Shown here in pieces: positions 59,240 through 64,000 of a DNA stretch of 64,000 nt (the first letter of the stretch is position 1; the number at the start of each line of letters is the position of its first letter). The notes under the pieces were generated by a model. The model was not told the DNA's origin. It ran no database searches and saw only the letters and a list, made by a program, of their open reading frames with translations. A program made the position numbers and the translations under genes. The DNA is from JAOZPE01 sp964601275 (GTDB taxonomy: Bacteria; Krumholzibacteriota; Krumholzibacteriia; JAJRXK01). The DNA lies in the NCBI GenBank assembly GCA_964601275.1, contig CAZRMV010000001.1:186001-250000 (forward strand), given 5' to 3'.

Positions 59240-61696
59240 TCAGCGGACCACCACCAGGCGCCGGGTGTCGCGGTCGCCCGCGGCCACCAGCTTGGCCAGG
59301 TACACGCCGGAGGCGACGCTACGCCCGGACCCATCCCGGCCGTCCCAGTGCACGGTATGGCTTCCCGCCTCCATCGGGCCGCTCACCAGGCGGCGCACCA
59401 ACCGTCCCGCGACATCGTAGATCGCGACGCTCACCTCGCCCCGCCGGGACAGGTGGTAGACCAGGCTGGTGCGCCCCACGGTGGGATTGGGGTAGGAGCT
59501 CTCGAACCAGGCCCGGCTGGAACCCGATTTCGGCTGCACTTGAGGAGTGGGCGTTCCGTCGGGAACCTTCTCCAGGGCCACCAGCGACATCGCCGGCAGA
59601 TCCAGCGCGACGCTCTGGGAGAAGATATCGTAGGCGATGGCCTCGGCGTTGAAGTAGGGAGGCATTCCCTGCCCCGAGCCTTCGTAGCGGGCGTCCTGGG
59701 AATGGATGGCCACGCGCCAGGTCCCGGCCAGGGGAAGCCCTATCCGGTAGCTGCCGTAGTCGGTGTTGGAGAAGTTGGCGACGCACACCACCACGTTTCC
59801 ATTGAGGTCGTAGCGCTGGAAGGCGATGACGTTGCCGCTCTCGTTCATGTGGAAGACCTGGTGGGGCGCCCCGGCCCGCAGCGCGGGATTGGTCTTCCGC
59901 AGGGCGATGAGATCCTGGTAGTAGCGGTAGATGCCGGCATAGGTGGTCTTCTTGCTCCAGTCGATGCGGTCGGCGAAGTTCGGGCCCCAGCCGATGCTCT
60001 CCAGCCACTCGGTTCCCTGCAGGATGGCGGGAATCCCCGGGGCCAGGAAGACGAGCCCCTCACCCAGCTTGGTCCTTCCCTTGGCGTACTGGTCATCGTG
60101 GGGGAAGGTGGTGTCGACGATCGTCACGAACCGCTGACCGCCGCTCTCGACCCAGGCTTCGTCGTGCAGCTCGAGATAGTTGAGCACCCAGCGGCCGCTG
60201 AGATAGCTGCCGCCGCCGTTGATGATGTTGCGGATGACATACATCTGCGGATCACCCAGGGCCGCGGTGATGAGCTGCTGGCGCAGGTTGTCGGTGAAGT
60301 AGTCATAGTACTGGGCGTCGAAACCCGCCCCCCCCGACGATGTCGGGGTGGTGACGGCGGCATCGTCGGGAAGCTGCTCGGCGATCACCACCTTGTCGAC
60401 GAAACGTCGATCGACCATGTCGTTGAGCTCTTTCATGAGCAGCCATCCCGAAGCGCCCTGGACTCCATTCTTCATGAAGTCGGCCCCATCCATCCGGAAA
60501 CCGTCCACGTGGTATTCCTCCAACCACATGAGGGCCGAGTCGAGGAAATAGTCGCGCACCTGGGGATTGTCGAAATCGGCCTGGCTGCCCCAGGGGGTAT
60601 CGACCGCCGGAGTGTCGAAGTAGATCTGCGAACCGTCGTAGTTCCAAAGGTAGTTGTCGGTGGCGGAGAAGTGGTTCCATACGAGGTCCACCAGGACGGC
60701 GATTCCGTTCTGGTGGAAGGCGTCCACCATCTGCTTGAACTGGTCCGGGGTGCCGTACTTCCACTCGGGAGCGTACTGGCTGATCGGATTGTACCCGGCC
60801 GAGATATCTCCGGCGAACTCGGTGATGGGATTGAGCATCACCGTGTTCACGCCCAGTTCGGCCAGAAGGGACGCGCGGGCCGCGATATCGACGTAGCGGG
60901 CGGGAAACGGCGTGGTTCCCACCGGATCATTGCGGCCGGCCCAGGTTCCCACATGCAGTTGGTAGATGACCATCTCCTCCAGGGGGGGAGTGGCGAAATC
61001 CTGGACCACCCAGGAGTAACCCTGGGGATCCTCGACGAAGGAATTGAGATTGTTGCTGGGGTCGAGTCCCCGCGCCCTCGCGTCGGCGTTCCACACCGAA
61101 TTGTTGAAGTAGTACTTGTACTGCTGGCGCGAAGAGACCGAGGGAACCAGGGCGATGAAATAGGGGTCGACCCTCTGCATGAGATTGGCCAGGCCCCAGG
61201 AATTGAAGTCTCCGCGCACATAGCAGGTGCTGCGCGTCGGCGACCACACCTTGAACACCGCGCCTCCTCCGCTGGTGAGCGTCGCTCCCAAGGGCGCATG
61301 GGAGAGATGCACGTAGTCCATCAGCCAGCGATTGGTCGGAGGGAGGTCACTGACCCCGTCGGGACCGATGTAGTCGGTATCCGCTCCGTCGGTCACCTCG
61401 ATGAGGTAGTAGAGGGTATCGGCGGTGGTCGCCGGTACGGTGGCTTCCCACTGGTCGTAGGGACCGCGGGTTCCCACCACGGCGGCGTCCACCCACTGCA
61501 CCGTTCCGTCATCGACCTGGACGCGGGCCACGGTCAGATCGTTCTGGTAGGACTGGAAGCGAACGGTGAAGCTTTCGCCGGCCACGGGACAACGGGGTTG
61601 CCGGTCGAGCTCGGCCTCGTGGGACAGGCCATTCCATTCGACGTTGCCGTCGGCGGTGGCCAGAACGGTCAGCAGGAGCCAGGGAAGGAGGTTCAT
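59240..61696 (-). CDS. Secreted GH13 alpha-glucan-active enzyme with FlgD-Ig tail
   Basis: The 818-residue exported enzyme has a short signal at residues 1-~17. It has an N-terminal CBM-like beta domain (to ~110) and a CBM48/isoamylase-N-like domain (~115-230; FKVWSPTRSTCYVRGDFNSWG). The GH13 (beta/alpha)8 barrel (~235-640) has motifs VLVDLVWNHFSA, the nucleophile in GFRMDGADFM, the acid/base Glu in KVVIAEQLPDD and ELHDEAW. A beta-sandwich domain C follows, and a C-terminal FlgD-Ig sorting tail (SSYPNPTVGRTSLVYHLS, SVASGVYLAKLVAAG, RRLVVVR). It resembles branching enzymes or amylases; which is uncertain. A TATACT -10-like box lies at 61831-61826. Confidence 0.85.
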   Translation of the reverse strand: MNLLPWLLLTVLATADGNVEWNGLSHEAELDRQPRCPVAGESFTVRFQSYQNDLTVARVQVDDGTVQWVDAAVVGTRGPYDQWEATVPATTADTLYYLIEVTDGADTDYIGPDGVSDLPPTNRWLMDYVHLSHAPLGATLTSGGGAVFKVWSPTRSTCYVRGDFNSWGLANLMQRVDPYFIALVPSVSSRQQYKYYFNNSVWNADARARGLDPSNNLNSFVEDPQGYSWVVQDFATPPLEEMVIYQLHVGTWAGRNDPVGTTPFPARYVDIAARASLLAELGVNTVMLNPITEFAGDISAGYNPISQYAPEWKYGTPDQFKQMVDAFHQNGIAVLVDLVWNHFSATDNYLWNYDGSQIYFDTPAVDTPWGSQADFDNPQVRDYFLDSALMWLEEYHVDGFRMDGADFMKNGVQGASGWLLMKELNDMVDRRFVDKVVIAEQLPDDAAVTTPTSSGGAGFDAQYYDYFTDNLRQQLITAALGDPQMYVIRNIINGGGSYLSGRWVLNYLELHDEAWVESGGQRFVTIVDTTFPHDDQYAKGRTKLGEGLVFLAPGIPAILQGTEWLESIGWGPNFADRIDWSKKTTYAGIYRYYQDLIALRKTNPALRAGAPHQVFHMNESGNVIAFQRYDLNGNVVVCVANFSNTDYGSYRIGLPLAGTWRVAIHSQDARYEGSGQGMPPYFNAEAIAYDIFSQSVALDLPAMSLVALEKVPDGTPTPQVQPKSGSSRAWFESSYPNPTVGRTSLVYHLSRRGEVSVAIYDVAGRLVRRLVSGPMEAGSHTVHWDGRDGSGRSVASGVYLAKLVAAGDRDTRRLVVVR

Positions 61697-61893
61697 CACT
61701 ACTCCGGGAGCCAAAGGATGCGCTGCGTCGGCTCGCCGGCCGAAGAACGCAGGAGGGGAGCCGCAGTGGATTCGCGCCGGGTCGGCCGTCGTCTCTTCCG
61801 ATCGAGGGCAGACCGCGCTCCACAAAGTATACTGGAAATGCGGGATTCCGGTATGGACCGGATCGGGTGGATCGGAGAAAGACCGGTCCCGCC

Positions 61894-63006
61894 TCAGGAG
61901 GCCTGGAAGAGAAGGCGCTTGCCGTCGCGGGGATCGAAGAAATGGGCCCGGGACAGGCGCAGACGCAGGTCGACCTCCTGGTCGACGGCAACCGGGACAT
62001 CGGGCGTGATGCGGCTGATGAAGGTCTCCTCGCCCAGGCGCCAGTAGAGCAGGGTCTCGCTGCCCAAGGGTTCGATCACGTCGATGGTCGAGCGTAGGCG
62101 GGCGCCGAAGGTTCCCTCGCGGTCCGCGGTGGCGAGAGGGATGTCCTCCGGCCGCAACCCGAGGACCAGCTTCTTTCCCATCCACTCGTCCCATGCCGGG
62201 GGGATGGTTCCCTCCAGGGGCAGGCGCCGTCCGGCCAGCTCGAGGAAGCCGCCTTCCTCGCCGTGGAGCGAGACGGTCCAGAAGTTCATGCGCGGAGTGC
62301 CCACGAAGCCGGCCACGAAACGATTCGCCGGCCGCTCGTAGAGTTCCATCGGGGTGGCGATCTGCTGGATCTCTCCCTTCTCGATGACCGCGATGCGCGT
62401 GCCCATGGTCATGGCCTCCACCTGGTCGTGGGTCACGTAGATCATGGTCGCGCCCAGGCGGTGATGCAGGCGGGAGATCTCAGTCCGCATGTCCGTCCGC
62501 ATATCCGGGTCGAGATTGCTCAGCGGCTCATCGAAGAGGAACACCCGGGGCTGGCGGACAATGGCCCGTCCCACCGCCACCCGCTGCCGCTGCCCACCGC
62601 TCAGTTGACCCGGCTTGCGATCAAGCATTTCCGTGATGCCCAGGATCCCAGCTGCGGCGCGCACGCGTTCGTCGATCTCCTTCCGCGGAGTCTTCCGGAT
62701 GCGCAGGCTGAGCGACATGTTCTCGTACACACTCATGTGCGGGTAGAGGGCGTAGTTCTGGAACACCATGGCGATGTCGCGCTGGCGCGGCGGGACATCG
62801 TTGACCACCTCGCCGTCGATGCGGATCTCTCCCTCGCTGACCTCTTCCAGTCCGGCAACCATCCTCAACAGGGTGGATTTGCCGCAGCCGGAGGGGCCGA
62901 CCAGCACCATGAACTCGCGGTCGGCGACGGCGAAGGTGGCGTCACGCACCGCGGTGACACCTCCTTCGTAGACCTTGCTGACGTGATCGAGGGTGACCTG
63001 GGCCAT
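61894..63006 (-). CDS. MalK/UgpC-type ABC transporter ATPase
   Basis: The 370-residue ATPase has Walker A GPSGCGKST (about residue 37), the Q-loop MVFQNYALYPHMSVYENM, the signature LSGGQRQRVAVGRA, Walker B VFLFDEPLSNLDPD and H-loop YVTHDQVEAMT. A C-terminal TOBE/OB regulatory domain (~235-370, LGLRPEDIPLATADR) follows. This is the carbohydrate-uptake (CUT1) type such as MalK, UgpC or MsmX, which often serves several permeases. No binding protein or permease gene is visible here. It lies next to the secreted GH13 enzyme, consistent with uptake of released glucan oligosaccharides. GGGAG lies near the ATG at 63006. Confidence 0.92.
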   Translation of the reverse strand: MAQVTLDHVSKVYEGGVTAVRDATFAVADREFMVLVGPSGCGKSTLLRMVAGLEEVSEGEIRIDGEVVNDVPPRQRDIAMVFQNYALYPHMSVYENMSLSLRIRKTPRKEIDERVRAAAGILGITEMLDRKPGQLSGGQRQRVAVGRAIVRQPRVFLFDEPLSNLDPDMRTDMRTEISRLHHRLGATMIYVTHDQVEAMTMGTRIAVIEKGEIQQIATPMELYERPANRFVAGFVGTPRMNFWTVSLHGEEGGFLELAGRRLPLEGTIPPAWDEWMGKKLVLGLRPEDIPLATADREGTFGARLRSTIDVIEPLGSETLLYWRLGEETFISRITPDVPVAVDQEVDLRLRLSRAHFFDPRDGKRLLFQAS

Positions 63007-63120
63007 CGAGGGCTCCCTGGCTGGAAGTGGGGACGGCGCGCCGCCGCAGTCTATCACGGCCCGGCGGCGGACCGTCAACGGGAGAGGTCGAATCGGTCGA
63101 CGGGAGAAGACGGCGGCGGG

Positions 63121-64000
63121 TCACCGGACCATGGTGAGCTTCCTGGTCTCCACCCGATCGCCCGCTCGCAAGCGCGCGAAGTACACCCCGCTGGCCAGGG
63201 GGCGGCCTCTGCCGTCGCGGCCATTCCAGACCACCTGGTGTTCCCCGGCCGCTTGGTTCGCGTCCAGCAGGTGCACCACCACCCGCCCCGCGGGGTCGAG
63301 GATGCTCAGGGACACCGTGCCGGCGTCGGGCACGCGATAGTCCAGGACGACCCGGGGGTTGAAGGGGTTGGGATGGGCCCGCAAGAGAAGCGGCCCCCGG
63401 CGGATCGCCGGGCTTGCCGTGGCGGTGGTTCCAACGATGCGCACGATCCGGGGAGGGGCGTTGCTGCCGGGGTTGGTGATGCTCTCCGCGCCGCCGGGAT
63501 CGAGGATGTAGAGCGAGCCGTCGCTGCCGAAGGCGAGGACATCGCTGCCGTAGAGGTTCTCGAATCCCTCGGCGAAGACCGAGACGCTTCCGTCCGGCTG
63601 CACCACGAGGATGCGTTCGTTCACGGCGTCGGCCAGGTAGGCCACCCCTTCACCGAATGCCCCCCGTGGGGCGAAGGCCACGTCGATGGCCCCGGAGACC
63701 AGCGGATCATCCACCCAGATCGAGACCTTGCCCGCCGCGTCCACCCGGAAGACGCGCCCCGTGGAGCCTCCCTGGAGATCGGGATCGCAGACGATGAGCT
63801 GCCCGGCCCACGGATGACCGGCCGGGGCCGGCGCCATTCCCCGCGGGTTGGTCATGCCGGTTGCCCACAGACTGCCGCTGCCGTCGCCTGCGATGCGATA
63901 GATTCCCCCGCCCTCCGGAGACGAGAGGTAGGCCCAGCCGGCCAGCGCGCCGGTTCCCGTGACCACGGCCTCGCAATGGGTGGGGGAGGGGAAGAGAACC
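63121..64000 (-). CDS. Beta-propeller protein with FlgD-Ig tail, 5' truncated
   Basis: The frame is open through the right edge of the window, so the true N-terminus is outside. The visible part (about 290 residues) contains NHL/SMP-30-like propeller repeats (GIYRIAGDGSGSLWATGMTNPRGMA, GRVFRVDAAGKVSIWVDD, ERILVVQPDGSVSVFAEGFENL, LAFGSDGSLYILD). These are followed by the FlgD-Ig sorting tail (HPNPFNPRVVLDYRVPDAGTVSLSI, RPLASGVYFARLRAG, RKLTMVR). It is probably exported and displayed or released. No catalytic residues are visible. It lies 115 bp upstream (in its own reading direction) of nothing recognised on the same strand except the ABC ATPase. Confidence 0.75.
   Translation of the reverse strand, partial: VLFPSPTHCEAVVTGTGALAGWAYLSSPEGGGIYRIAGDGSGSLWATGMTNPRGMAPAPAGHPWAGQLIVCDPDLQGGSTGRVFRVDAAGKVSIWVDDPLVSGAIDVAFAPRGAFGEGVAYLADAVNERILVVQPDGSVSVFAEGFENLYGSDVLAFGSDGSLYILDPGGAESITNPGSNAPPRIVRIVGTTATASPAIRRGPLLLRAHPNPFNPRVVLDYRVPDAGTVSLSILDPAGRVVVHLLDANQAAGEHQVVWNGRDGRGRPLASGVYFARLRAGDRVETRKLTMVR

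Overview
This window looks like chromosome from an uncultured, diderm (Gram-negative) bacterium with very high G+C. The most likely home is an FCB-group candidate phylum such as Eisenbacteria, Krumholzibacteriota or Latescibacterota. That placement is inference. It rests on an Mla lipid-transport operon, outer-membrane barrels, many lipoproteins, and six secreted proteins that share a FlgD-Ig-like C-terminal tail of the pattern '(V/L)ASGVY...LVVVR', which resembles type IX secretion sorting domains. No rRNA, tRNA, CRISPR, IS element or phage gene was recognised. The content is mostly housekeeping, envelope and secreted-protein genes, so this is ordinary chromosome rather than an island. One possible recently acquired gene is the AAA/DUF4143 ATPase near 55.2-56.3 kb.

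Layout. 0-6 kb: the 3' part of a CHAT-domain protease-like gene, a DMT/EamA transporter, a YfaP-like lipoprotein, OsmC, glutaryl-CoA dehydrogenase and class II DAHP synthase. 6.5-11 kb: a cyclic-2,3-diphosphoglycerate-synthetase homologue, divergent from mlaE-mlaF-mlaD. 11-15.8 kb: a secreted helical-toroid protein, a frameshifted beta-helix gene, a lamin-tail protein and a DoxX protein. 15.9-21.1 kb: an AmmeMemoRadiSam locus made of a radical SAM enzyme with a twin-arginine signal, a membrane-anchored Memo-AMMECR1 fusion and a membrane spermidine-synthase-like protein. 21.2-26.8 kb: a giant sortilin-propeller/DUF1684 fusion and two small envelope proteins. 26.9-38 kb: aldehyde dehydrogenase with a MATE-like carrier, htpG, a two-gene secreted cluster (DUF4091 plus CehA-like) and an FAH-family hydrolase.

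38-46.4 kb: a long run of minus-strand genes with a WYL regulator, a secreted alpha/beta hydrolase, an outer-membrane barrel and a lipoprotein. It also includes a compact apparent operon of outer-membrane barrel, aminotransferase, histidine ammonia-lyase and rubrerythrin. 46.5-51.7 kb: two very large divergent surface proteins. 51.7-56.4 kb: a degenerate CPBP-type membrane protein preceded by a candidate 15-residue peptide gene, then ahcY and the DUF4143 ATPase. 56.5-64 kb: two lipoproteins, an ApaH-like phosphatase, a secreted GH13 glucan enzyme, a MalK/UgpC-type ATPase and the 3' part of a beta-propeller protein.

The strongest leads for something undescribed are these. (1) The 15-codon ORF at 53291-53338, which has a 13-nt Shine-Dalgarno match to the 16S 3' end, its own promoter-like and terminator-like signals, and lies upstream of a CPBP homologue. 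(2) The export or membrane targeting of all three AmmeMemoRadiSam-locus products. (3) The propeller-DUF1684 fusion. All functional statements come from reading translations by eye; no database search was run.
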